Below are positions 45,059 to 54,950 of a stretch of DNA of 64,000 nucleotides, piece after piece; position 1 is the first letter of the stretch, and each line of letters starts with the position of its first letter. A program made the position numbers and the translations under genes. The DNA comes from Hsuehochloa calcarea (lineage: Eukaryota > Streptophyta > Magnoliopsida > Poales > Poaceae): positions 10,235,534 to 10,299,533 of the forward strand of contig CM070615.1 in assembly GCA_036346395.1 (NCBI GenBank). Reading direction: 5' to 3'. The notes beneath the pieces are model-generated. The model saw only the letters and a program-made list of their open reading frames with translations, did not search any database and had not been told where the DNA came from.

Positions 45059-45754
45059 TTGCCACTTGCAGAGTTTGCTTATAATAATAGTTACCATTCC
45101 AGTATTAGAGCCGCATCATTTGAGGTTCTCTATGGGCGGAAGTGCAGATCGCCACTTTGTTGGGATGCAGTTGGAGAGAAGGCAATTTTGGGTCCGGATT
45201 GGATTCAGAAGACCGTTGAGCGTGTGGCCATGGTGAGGCAGAATCTGTTAGCAGCTCAGAGCAGACAGAAAAGCTATGCTGATGTGAGGAGGCGTGACTT
45301 GGAATTTGCGGTGGGTGACCAGGTGCTCTTGAGAGTATCTCCTACTAAAGGTATTGTTCGGTTCGGTACCAAAGGGAAGCTTAGCCCGAGGTACGTTGGA
45401 CCGTTCACGATTATTGCAAGGATTGGGAAACTAGCTTACCGCCTGGACCTTCCTGAGTCCATACGTGGGGTTCACAATGTGTTTCACGTCTCGATGCTGA
45501 GAAAGTTTTTGAGAGACCCAGAGCGTAAGATTTCATTGGAGCCGCTGACTATTGAGCAAGACCTCACAGTGGAGTCGCGTCCGGTGCGCATCCTAGAAAA
45601 GTCGGAGCGAGTGCTGAGGCACAAGACGTTAGTATACGTCAAGGTGTTGTGGACACATCAGTCCGAGAGAGAAGCGACTTGGGAGTTGGAGTCTCGCATG
45701 CGCGAGCAATACCCAGAGTTGTTCACGTCGGGTACGTGTTATTTTATTGTTTAA
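45059..45754 (+). CDS. Tekay-type integrase C-terminus with chromodomain
   Basis: Open frame of 231 codons. Residues 1-35 finish the integrase core (LAEFAYNNSYHSS, LYGRKCRSP). The GPY/F module is at 84-145 (GDQVLLRVSP, RYVGPFTIIARIG, VHNVFHVSML). A chromodomain spans about 175-222 (PVRILEKSERVLRHK, VKVLWTHQSEREATWELE, YPELF). In chromoviruses this module binds modified histone H3 and directs insertion to heterochromatin; that is family knowledge, and two of the usual aromatic cage positions cannot be judged by eye. A polypurine tract and LTR follow within 75 bp. Confidence 0.92.
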   Translation: MPLAEFAYNNSYHSSIRAASFEVLYGRKCRSPLCWDAVGEKAILGPDWIQKTVERVAMVRQNLLAAQSRQKSYADVRRRDLEFAVGDQVLLRVSPTKGIVRFGTKGKLSPRYVGPFTIIARIGKLAYRLDLPESIRGVHNVFHVSMLRKFLRDPERKISLEPLTIEQDLTVESRPVRILEKSERVLRHKTLVYVKVLWTHQSEREATWELESRMREQYPELFTSGTCYFIV

Positions 45755-45811
45755 TTTCAGCAGTGTAGTTTTTCTTTGAGCAGACCATGAGTAGAATTCG
45801 GGTCGAATTCA

Positions 45812-45825
45812 TTAAGGGGGTAGAA
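45812..45825 (+). other. Tekay-type polypurine tract
   Basis: TTAAGGGGGTAGAA directly precedes LTR 2 (TGTAATATTC at 45826). Confidence 0.85.
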
Positions 45826-46551
45826 TGTAATATTCAAGAAAGTAATAATAATGATAATATTAACGCCTTTAAGGGTCAAAAGCGTAATTAAATAAAGAGG
45901 ATACGTGAAAATAGGATATTTCGAGTTTTTTAAGAGCTATATAAATCGTGGGAGTGGAGTTCTAGAAACCCTAGCCGTATTTTTCTTTTTCCACCTATAG
46001 TCGCTCGCGCCTCTATTGCGCCGCTCGACCTTTCCGCGTCGCGCGTCCTATTGCGCCGCACGCGCGATCGCCGAGCCTCTGCCGTCGATCGACTGCCGTG
46101 GCGTCTGCGCTGCGGGCGCTGCCGTCGCGGTCTTCTTCGCCGCGTGATTTTCTGGCCGCGTGATCTTGCTTGCATGCGTGAAGGCCCAGCCTGTGTGCTG
46201 CACTGCCAAATGCATGTGGTTGTGAAGGCTCAGTATCTCCCGAGAAGGTACACAGAAATCAACAAGCAAAGCCATGCGTGAGATTTTTTTTGACGTGAAT
46301 GAAAAGTTTTGTTTTCATGAAATTACTCTTGTAGTTGAAGGCTTAATCAACACATGAGAAAATAGGAGAAAAGAAGCTAAGATCCGGATTCTTGTGGGTA
46401 ACGATATGCAATTTTCGTTTCTCTGTTTTCTAGGGTAATTAGAGATTGTTAGAGAGGTTTTATAATTTTCTAATAGAGAAGGCGAATAATGAGTCTGTTT
46501 AACCTGCTGTTCTGTTGAACGATTTATTCGGGTACCTTATTGGTGAATTTT

Positions 46552-48385
46552 TGTTGGACCGAAAAGGCGACTAGAGGGGGGGGGTGAATAGGAGCGCGCT
46601 CACTTTTTCCCAAATAATGAATTCAACACAATTTCACTCCAATAGCTATTAGGAAGCTATGAAGATCACTATACCAGTACAGCGGAAGACTAGTATTGAA
46701 TCCAATTAAATCCCCTAAACAAAATAACAAAATCAACTAAGATTGCAAAAGCTCAAAGCATCAAGCGGTCGACCTCTGACCCAGTAGGTTGGACCGATTG
46801 TCGGGCGGTCGACCATTGTTGTCTTGTGGTCGGATCGCTCCAAAATCGGTCTGACCGGTGATGACGGGCGGTCGGACCGGCCGACTCCAGAACAGATCTG
46901 AAACAGTAAAATCAGCCCGATGACGAAGTTGCAATTAGGTGAAACTTTTGATTCTCAACTCCAATCTTTATGAAATTTTGCATACACCTTCTCTATGCTA
47001 TTGAGGACCTATTCCAATCGAATATTATGATAATTCTTAGATAGATCCTAAGCAATTGCCAATTGAATAACAGAAGGTCTAAACCCGGGCAAGAACGAAA
47101 ACTTGATCCTAGTGCTTGTTCGTGAGAGATTGATGATCAAGATGATGCTAGATAGATTCACACATATCACAGCAAGCTAATTCACGTGAACGAATCAATC
47201 ACAAACTCGCGGATCAAAGAAAGCCCTAAAATCACGAAATCGAAAGCAAGAACGAAAAGAGACTTATCTCAAGCAAACCTTGCATAGATTAAGAACGTGA
47301 TCGTTGCTGGATTACACCCACACCATCATGGATCAGTGGTCAATCCAAGATCACGAAATTTTCCTCAAACCATGAAAAGCCCTAGCCTCCACCTCAACTC
47401 CCCCTAAGCCAATTAGGGTTTGAAGACAACAAAAGAGGTGAAAAACAGCGAGAGAGGGGGTGCAGCCCCCACCTCCTCCTATTTATAGTGGAGGCCCAGA
47501 ACTCTCTAGAGTTTGACTCAATTGGGCTCCCGTTAAGGCCCACTAACAAACGGGTCACACACGCACGCTTCGCTGAGCGCCGTCTTTAACCTTTTGACCT
47601 AAACCGCTTCACCATGCGCCATGGATTTGCCAACAGGTCACCCTTGTCCATCTTGTGTCACGCTTGAGTCATTAACCTCACCCGGCATCGTCGATCGTTC
47701 TGGACCTCAACTCTCCAATTCTAGTCCCGATCCTCCTCGCCGTTGACCGTCGTTGACCACCAAGCAACCTCCACAACCATAGACAAGCAAATACGAATTC
47801 GGGAATAAGTTCTTCACAACTTGACCCATGTTAGTCAAAACATGCATCATGCAAATCATATGCCATGGAACCAATGACTTTGACCTAACAAAACAACATC
47901 GCCACGAAGTTGGCCGACGTTCAAGTCAATACCGGTTTGACCGCTCCATGTGAGCCGGTCGGACCGCTCCCTGTGAGCCGGTCGGACCGCTCCCTGTGAG
48001 CCGGTCGGACCGCCCCTTGGGACTTAGCCGAAATTTATGCCCTGAAATTCCGAAACCTTCTGGAAATTAAAAACGAATAGAACTTCTTACTGGAGACTCC
48101 AAAAATCATGAGACCAAGTGCATTGGGATCCCCTCACTTGCCTACAACACCTATTTTTGGCCCAGCTCGTTTTGACCACTTTTAGGTCACCACCGGTCCG
48201 ACCGCCCCACATGGCCGGTCCGACCGATTTGGGACCGGTCGGACCGTCGTGCAAGGACCGGTCGGACCGCCCCTGTCCAGAAAACCTGACACTTTGTCGA
48301 AAACTCGTGAAACGACAAACCGTAAACACCATTGCCAATTGTCACATCATCCTAAGATCTGGAGCATATTCCCATGATATCCACA
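46552..48385 (-). mobile_element. Solo LTR of the SIRE-like Copia family
   Basis: In plus orientation it begins TGTTGGACCGAAAAGGCG and ends CATGATATCCACA, flanked by ATTTT on both sides (46547-46551 and 48386-48390). It is 1834 bp. It contains three palindrome clusters, at about 46785-46880, 47940-48015 (three tandem copies of a 23-bp unit) and 48190-48275. It is most similar to the solo LTR at 6819-8630, including shared deletions relative to the 2012-bp form. Confidence 0.94.
47950..48012 (+). repeat. 23-bp tandem repeat with CCGGTCGGACCG core
   Basis: The unit AGCCGGTCGGACCGCTCC plus CTGTG is repeated about three times with nearly no change. It is the cleanest of the palindrome clusters in this LTR family. 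Confidence 0.85.
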
Positions 48386-49964
48386 ATTTTGAAAATGTCA
48401 TCTACTAGTTAATTGTAGACAATTTCTATATCTTTCTATAGCATATTTAATCATGTCAATCGGACAAGTATAATTCGAGTTATGAATTTTGGAAGACTGT
48501 TGTCTTTGTGGTTGTCGTCTTTCGGCGCTGTTTTGGTAGACTGCAGATTAAAAATAGTAATTGGACTAGTTAGAGTTTTTGATCTACATGAAAGATGTAG
48601 ATAATTATCTAAGGGTTCTTTAGAATCCAAGAACTCGAATTTTGGTTGGGTAAAACAAAAGTTATGAATTTAGTAAGACCCGCTGTTCCGAAGCGGACAG
48701 ATCGGTTTTCTGGGCTAAAAACGGAGGGTTAGATGATTTAATTAGAAGACTTTGTAATCTAAGAAAATGAGGGGAGTTTTGTGTAGAATCCAGAACTGGG
48801 TGGTTTGTTGTGATCGGACTTTTGAGTCAAAAGTTACGTTCGTTTTAGTACCAAGACAGCAATGGGTAACTATTCGGTACCGGAGAAGCGTGGTATATTT
48901 GGGGACGGGTAGGAGCGATGTCTATTGATTGCTATTCTTGATGCGGTAGCTTGTATTGAAAATTTATGTATTTAATGTAGGAGAGGCGTCGTGCTTGTTG
49001 CCATCTTCTAGCCAAACCGTGCATCGCAACTAGTAAAGGCATGTGCATGGTAGACAGCGATCAATGATTGATCACTGTTTTCTTTATCTTCTATTACCAT
49101 TATTGTTGTGCTTTTATTTTATTTAATTGCAAACAATGGATTGGTATGGTTAAATCTTTGTTGACAATCATGAAGAAAAGTTGGATATGATGTATATGAT
49201 GGAGTTTGCATTTTTCATACATAAGCATCTTTGCATATGAGCAGGTGATCATGAATGATCACAACTCCACGGGAGTGGAGGAGGTCCCCGATCCTTGTGG
49301 AGGAACGGGCTTGAGAGTGAATGTTGTCGCGAGCATTCACTCATGCTATACCGGTATACGCGAAAGAAGTGCATGTGGACATGTAGATTAGAGTTGCATT
49401 GATATATGAGATTAATGGGTGTGAAACAAAGAGAAGATAACAGCATGAGAATATTAATAGAAGTACCTGTGATGATAATGAAGATATTGAATGCTGCTGA
49501 TTTATTATTGTTCGTTGTGTATTGATGTGTTTGCTGAGTCGTGGACTCACCCTTGCTCTTTTGTTGTCTTTAGGTGATCTTCGAGGACGCCGTGCCTGAG
49601 AGCGAGTAGAGCACATGGATTAGATCTATACTTCAATCACATGATCATTTGCCATAAGAACCTTTTCATTCAATGTTGGATTACTCTTGGACATGTTGGA
49701 GGCTGAATAAAGTTTAGGTCACAGTTTGGACTAGATTATTTATTTCAGTGATTTGGATTCAGTAGTTGGTGCTATCCTGGATTGTTTACCTGGTTATTTG
49801 TTTATTTACTCTTGTTTGATTCATAATTATGTATGCTCATTTGTGATCTAAGGATATGTCCATTGATGTTTTCCTGCTAAAATTTTTTAGTATGTCAATA
49901 ATTATATGTTTAGAGAGTAGTTTAGTGGCATTCCAGGCTCAGTGTTGGGCTGGGGTGTTACAGT

Positions 49965-49976
49965 TGGTATCAGAGC
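49965..49976 (+). other. Tekay-type primer binding site 2
   Basis: TGGTATCAGAGC, a perfect tRNA-Met primer match two bases after LTR 2. It shows that a second internal region begins here. Confidence 0.9.
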
Positions 49977-50223
49977 GGGCTTTAGGTCCGTGGTGAATAG
50001 ATTAACAATTTAGGCAAACTAAACTTGTTAAAATTTGTCATTGTTTTAGTAAATCAACTAAAATTTGTTAATGGTTAATTAATCTAAAATTTGACACACT
50101 AGTTCACAGTAGGTTAGAGAGAGGTACGATCATCGTTTTACGCTTCCGTTATGTTGTTTATGGATGCATGATTTTATTTTGACCTTTGAACTCATTGTGT
50201 ATTGTTGATTGTGGTTGATAACT

Positions 50224-50523
50224 ATGCCGAGGGGTAGAGGACGTGGTCGTGGTGGCCGCGGTCGTGGAGGTCGGGGCCGCGGGCGAGGTTTTGTGGAGCC
50301 ATCTCCTGTAGCATATGAGTCAGTAGCTGAGGGGGTTGCTGTTGACCCGCCTCCGGTTGGGGTCCAGGATGAGACCCCCGCTTTGCTGAGAGAGTTGGTG
50401 GGAGAGATCCGTGCTCTTCGTCAACGCGCCGCAGCCTCGTTCTTCGCGCATCTGTTGTTGCTCCTGTCGCACATCCACCGGTTCCTGAGGCGCGGATGGC
50501 ACTTCGAGAGTGGATGGGGTTGA
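50224..50523 (+). CDS. Tekay-type gag N-terminus, unit two (RGG-rich)
   Basis: MPRGRGRGRGGRGRGGRGRG opens the protein, then FVEPSPVAYESVAEGVAVDP and LLRELVGEIRALRQ. The Arg/Gly block is expected to bind RNA. After about residue 68 the frame shifts (LLLLLSHIHRF is out of frame relative to the expected sequence), and the capsid continues in the frame of 50496-51071. Confidence 0.82.
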   Translation: MPRGRGRGRGGRGRGGRGRGRGFVEPSPVAYESVAEGVAVDPPPVGVQDETPALLRELVGEIRALRQRAAASFFAHLLLLLSHIHRFLRRGWHFESGWG

Positions 50524-51071
50524 GATTGGATCCGTTTGACGGGTCGGGCACACCGGTCCAGGCAGCGGACTGGTTGCGCTACATGGAGAGGCAGTTTGGA
50601 GCTTTAGAGATGTCCTCACATCAGAGGGTCCGCTTTGTGGCCTTTCAGCTGAAGGGGCAAGCAGATATTTGGTGGGAGGGTGTGTTGTCTTCGAGGACCG
50701 CCACTCAAGGTCCAGTCACTTGGGAGGACTTTGTTGATCAGTTCAAGAAAAAGTTCTATCCCTACTCTTTTGTTGAGAAGATGGAGGTTGCCTTGACGAC
50801 CTTTGCTCAGGGGAAGAGGTCTATTGCTGAGTATGAGGCTGAGTTCAACAACTTGGTTCGCTTTGTCCCTTCTAGAGCTAACGATGATCTTCGAAAGCCA
50901 AGAGGTTCCGTCTGGGTCTCACCTGAAAGTACCGGCATGTGTTGGGAGCTACTCCACTCTGTGACTACAGCTCTGCTGTGGAGCAAGTTAGGGGCATGGA
51001 GTTGGAGATGCACCACAAAGGCGCAAGCCTCGGTGGATGGTAGCTTTGGTGGTGACCAAGAGGAGCTCTAG
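50496..51071 (+). CDS. Tekay-type gag capsid domain, unit two
   Basis: This 191-codon frame is a Retrotrans_gag-type domain: ALREWMGLRLDPFDGSG, ADWLRYMERQFGALEM, VRFVAFQLKGQADIWWEG, TWEDFVDQFKKKFYPYSF and RSIAEYEAEFNNLVRFVP. After about residue 128 the frame deviates. Unit one has the same region broken into several frames. A CCHC knuckle (CFKCVDGHRAAEC) follows at about 51226-51264 in another frame. Confidence 0.9.
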   Translation: MALREWMGLRLDPFDGSGTPVQAADWLRYMERQFGALEMSSHQRVRFVAFQLKGQADIWWEGVLSSRTATQGPVTWEDFVDQFKKKFYPYSFVEKMEVALTTFAQGKRSIAEYEAEFNNLVRFVPSRANDDLRKPRGSVWVSPESTGMCWELLHSVTTALLWSKLGAWSWRCTTKAQASVDGSFGGDQEEL

Positions 51072-51510
51072 TGAGGGAAGTGGGTCTGCGTCACACCTTT
51101 CAAGAAATTCAAGGGAGGACCGCAGTACTTCAAGTCTAAGCAGTCAAGGTCGTTCCCTTCTTTGGCGCCTCGTCCTTTTGCAGGTACTCCGGCTCTTCGT
51201 CCTGTCCCAGGGCAGGGCATGCTTTGCTTTAAGTGCGTTGATGGACACCGCGCTGCTGAGTGCTCTTGGACGGGAGATTGCCGCTGGTGTGGCCGATCGA
51301 CACAAGGAGCGGGTGTGTCGCCAGAACCCCGCTAGCGTGATCAAGTGGGAGCCTGTGCCATCTTCTTCTTCAGTGGGTCCTGCTCGAGGATCTTTCCAGA
51401 TGATGGCTGCTCCTCCTGCGCTGCCACTTCCTTCGGCTTGGGTGCCTCCGTAGGATACTACTGGCAGCCGCCACCTCCGGCACCACTTCAGGTTTCACGA
51501 CCGGCGGTGG
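51072..51510 (+). pseudogene. Tekay-type gag C-terminus with zinc knuckle, unit two
   Basis: Frameshifted remainder of gag. The CCHC knuckle is complete (Cys-x2-Cys-x4-His-x4-Cys) at about 51226-51264 and a second Cys/Arg-rich segment follows. Similarity to unit one stops near 51505, just before where protease would begin; unrelated sequence follows. Confidence 0.8.
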
Positions 51511-52248
51511 GTGCAAGCATGGAGGCATGCATGGAGTTTGAGCTGGGTGCGTAGAGGCGATGCACTGCCTTGTGGGGCCAGCAGTCTATGGAAGGAAATA
51601 GAGAATGGGTCAACCAGATTTTCAAATAATGGTTGATGGTTTGAGCGAATTTGTAAATATAGATGCCGAACTCCAAAAATTATGCAAATTTTTAGGTAGG
51701 TTCCCGACAAAGTATAGTTTATACTGCAATTTTTGTAGAATTTTTTTGTTTCCTATTTTTCTCTAAAAATCTTTTAAACTCCTATTTTCATGCACCTTTA
51801 TTATTTGACTTTGAGGAAAATATAAAAAATGTGTTGGATAATATTTCCTTATTTTTATTAGTACTATAATTACACCAAACTTGGACTTTTAATTCCCTCA
51901 ATTCAATTTGTTTTAAGAAATTCTCTCGCGGTGGTAGAGAAACTCTTGCACTTGCTAAATATTCCTAATCGGCTTTTAAATATGACTTCGGTTTTACGGT
52001 TTACAATTCGTGTAATAGTTCGAAGAGCAATACCTTAAGTATATTTTGCATTTGCAATTTATGTTCCTAGGGTTTCCGCCATTAGGGTTTCTATAATTTA
52101 GGGTTTTTGTTTTATACTACTTGTGTTGGCGCAGAGAAAATGCAATCCAAATAACTCCCAAAAATGTAATCAAGGCAAAATGAATTAACACGCAAAAAGT
52201 TATTCAAAATCCTGTATTTTTACATTCTAGCACTTTTGGGATGTTACA
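51511..52248 (-). repeat. Gypsy LTR end fragment (TGTAACATCCC type)
   Basis: The right end CTTTTGGGATGTTACA (52248) is, on the minus strand, an LTR start. It matches the block ending at 34304 in its last about 180 bp. The rest is AT-rich without a gene. The left side is truncated at the gag of unit two. Confidence 0.6.
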
Positions 52249-52381
52249 CAATACTGTAAGTGCTTGTAGAATCCACTGCTTGGAGATTTTATAGAGAAGA
52301 GATCAGGAATGGAATGGTAGGACCCTGGGACACAAGAGAACTTGACCGACATGAACACGGTTATACAGACAAAGGTGAAAT
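52249..52381. other. Short unassigned flank of the solo LTR
   Basis: 133 bp with no gene. Its last five bases (GAAAT) form one half of the target duplication of the solo LTR that follows, so it was continuous with 54399 onward before insertion. Confidence 0.5.
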
Positions 52382-54393
52382 TGTTGGACCGAAAAGGCGA
52401 CTAGAGGGGGGGTGAATAGGAGCACGCTCACTTTTTCAACCAAGATCAGATTCAATACAAATTTCACTCTAATAGCTATGGAAGCTATGAAGATCAATAT
52501 ACCAGTACAGCGGAAGACTAGTATTGAATCCAATCTAAACCCCGAAGCAAAACAACTAAAATCAGCACGGGCTAAAATTCTAAGTGTTGGGCGGTCTGAC
52601 TTCTGTGTTAATGGCGGTCGGACCGGTTATCTTGGCGGTCAGACCGTTCACCTTGGGCGGTCTGACCTCTAGTCTGATGAACAGTAAAAACAGCCCGAAA
52701 AACGAAGTTGCAAATAGATGTAACTTTTGATCTACAACTCCAAACTTGATGAAACTTGGTACACACCATCTCTAGCATGTCAGGAACCTATCCCAATTGA
52801 AGATCGTGAAGATCCTTGGAAAAGTTATGACCTTTTTCAGTTTGAGAGGTGGATGGTTCAAAACCGAGTCAAAACGGAAACTAGATCCAAAAACTTGATC
52901 GTGGGTGATTGATGATCAAGATGATCCTAGATGTGTTCCCACATATCACAGCAAGTTAGATCACGTCAAGAAATCAATCAAAAACTCACGAATCAAAGAA
53001 AGACTCAAAATCACCAAATAGAGAGAAGAAAGGCAAAGAGACACATCTTTGAGCAAACTTTCTTTGGATTGATTTGATAGGGTTTGGGTTTACAGACACT
53101 CCATCAATGGAGGACAAAGCTCAATCCAAGAGCACGAAATCAAATCAAAACTCTCTAGAACCCTAACCTCCACTAATCCTCTCCCTAAGCCAAAACTAGG
53201 GTTTCAACAATAATAGAAGGGTTGAAGGGGGTGCAGCCACCTCCCTCCTCTATTTGTAGTGGAGGCTTAGACCTTCTAGAAGATTAACTCAAATGGGCTC
53301 CCGTTAAGGCCCAACACAAACGGGTCACATACGCACGCATTTTAAAGCGACGTCTTCAACACCTCTTGACCTAAACCGCTTCTCTTTGCATCGTCTTGCA
53401 CCGCGGGTTGGCAAAAGGTCACCATGGTGGTATTTAGTAAGATTACCAAAATACCCCTTCTCGGTCCTTCTCCGAAGACCGAGTCCATCTGCGCGAAGCA
53501 CTTCGCCTACTCCGCCACGTGTAGGTTGATCAACGGCTCTCTCCGTGTCAGCAAGTCTCTCCCATCCAGCTCCCACCGAAACCACCATGACACTTGCACC
53601 GACTCCCGCGCCGCTTGATCAAACCAGTCACACCGAACTGTCCGTTCGGTCATCCTTGTTTATTCTGCACCACACTTGAGTTTATTGACCTCACTCGGCA
53701 TCGTCGATCGTTCTGGACCTCAGCTCTCCAAGCCTAGTCCCGATCATCCTCGCCGTTGACCGTCGTTGACCACCAAGCAACCTGCACAACAATAGACAAG
53801 CAAATCGAATACGGGAACAAGTTCTTCACAACTTGACCCACGTTAGTCAAAACATGCATCATGCAACACATATGCCCTGAAACTCATGACTTTGACCTAA
53901 CCAACGAACAACACCGGCACGAAGACCGACGTTCAAGTGGCAATCGGTCCGACCGCCCCTCAGGGCTGGTCGAACCGCCAGTCTTGCCAGTCGGACCGTC
54001 AGCTATAGGTCGGTCCGACCGCCCGAAAGGACTTAGCCGATTTTCAACCCCTGAAAATCCGAAACCTACTGGAAACTTTAAACCAATAGAACTTTTGACT
54101 GGAGACTCCAAAAATTATGGGACCAAGAGCAATAGAATCCCCTCTCTTGTCTACACCCTCTATTTTTGGCCCAGCTCATTTTGACACACATGGTCACTGC
54201 CGGTCCGACCGCCAATCATGGCCAGTTCGACCGATTTGGGACCGGTCGGACCGCCATGCTATGGCCGGTCAGACCGCCTGTCACCTAACAGTTCTGAAAC
54301 TTTGTCGAAAACACGTGAAACGATAAATCGTTAACGCCATTGCCAATTGTCACATCATCCTATGATCTGGAGCATATCCCCATGATATCCACA
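52382..54393 (-). mobile_element. Solo LTR of the SIRE-like Copia family
   Basis: In plus orientation it begins TGTTGGACCGAAAAGG and ends CATGATATCCACA, flanked by GAAAT on both sides (52377-52381 and 54394-54398). It is 2012 bp, the same length as the LTRs of the full Copia element. Palindrome clusters are at about 52590-52670, 53945-54025 and 54200-54280. The inserted target is CACTA subterminal sequence on the right. Confidence 0.95.
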
Positions 54394-54708
54394 GAAATGA
54401 ATGCTATCACAGATGGTTTCTTAGGACAAACCGACTGTGATACATAAGCTATCACAGACGGTTTTATCAACAAATCGTCTGTGACACATAAGCTATCACA
54501 AACGGTTTGTAGATGAAACCGTCTGTGATAGTCAGCTATCACAAACAGTTCTAAGTTAATAACCGCCTGTGATAGTATGCATCACAGAAGGTTCGAAAAC
54601 TGTCGGTGATGACCTCATGTCATTACTGACCCTTAAACTCAGAAGGCTCACGAAACCGTCTGTGATGACGTTTTTGAACCGTTTGTGATGACCATTTCTG
54701 TAGTAGTG
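54394..54708 (+). mobile_element. CACTA (En/Spm) transposon right end with subterminal repeats
   Basis: The right edge is TTTCTGTAGTAGTG at 54708, the reverse complement of a CACTACTACAGAAA terminus. Inside are many copies in both orientations of ATCACAGACGGTTT or ACAAACGGTT, the subterminal motif that CACTA transposase binds. No transposase is adjacent on the left, and a matching left terminus was not found, so only one end remains. Confidence 0.85.
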
Positions 54709-54945
54709 ATTTAGTTGTAGCTGATGAAGTTGGGTGCGGGGAGGGGCGGCACTGCCTGCGGCGAGGTGTCTGTGGCCGGCGGTGGTGGAGCTAGGCGGTG
54801 AGGCCAGTAGCCATGATGGCGCTGCTTGTTTTTTTGGACAGAGAACAGAGACAAGAAATGTTTTGAGGTTGAATATGAAGTAGGAGAGAGAACTAGTTGG
54901 CTTTGCGGTCTCAGCCTCTGGAAGGCTCCCCGCATCGCTAGTTTG
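54709..54945. other. Spacer next to the CACTA end
   Basis: No recognised gene. It begins ATTTAGTTGTAG and includes a GGCGG-rich portion. Confidence 0.4.
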
Positions 54946-54950
54946 AACGA

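Larger units (their letters stand above)
45826..49962 (+). repeat. Tekay-type LTR 2 (shared by both units, interrupted)
   Basis: It starts TGTAATATTCAAG and ends GGGGTGTTACA. A solo LTR at 46552-48385 splits it. The parts outside match LTR 1 closely, except for the C/G-rich stretch after AAACCCTAGCC (45970-46140 against 38595-38770), where the two copies differ at many short indels. Confidence 0.92.
38450..51510 (+). mobile_element. Tekay-type chromovirus, tandem arrangement LTR-internal-LTR-internal
   Basis: LTR (38450-40742), primer site, gag, protease, RT, RNase H, integrase with chromodomain, polypurine tract, second LTR (45826-49962, containing a solo LTR), a second primer site, and a second gag that ends near 51510. 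The second LTR is thus both the 3' LTR of unit one and the 5' LTR of unit two. Unit two lacks pol and a third LTR. The bases left of the first LTR are TAGCC; no matching duplication is seen at the right end, consistent with truncation. Confidence 0.9.

Noticed and set aside
47950..48012. CRISPR-like array of 23-bp palindromic repeats
   Set aside because: The units have no variable spacers, sit in an LTR with target duplications, and the DNA is a plant genome without cas genes.
29485..52248. One element spanning CAATA-TGTAACA (29480) to GGGATGTTACA-CAATA (52248)
   Set aside because: The 5-bp match is real but AT-rich and the sequence after 29485 leads straight into a Copia polypurine tract, so chance is likely.
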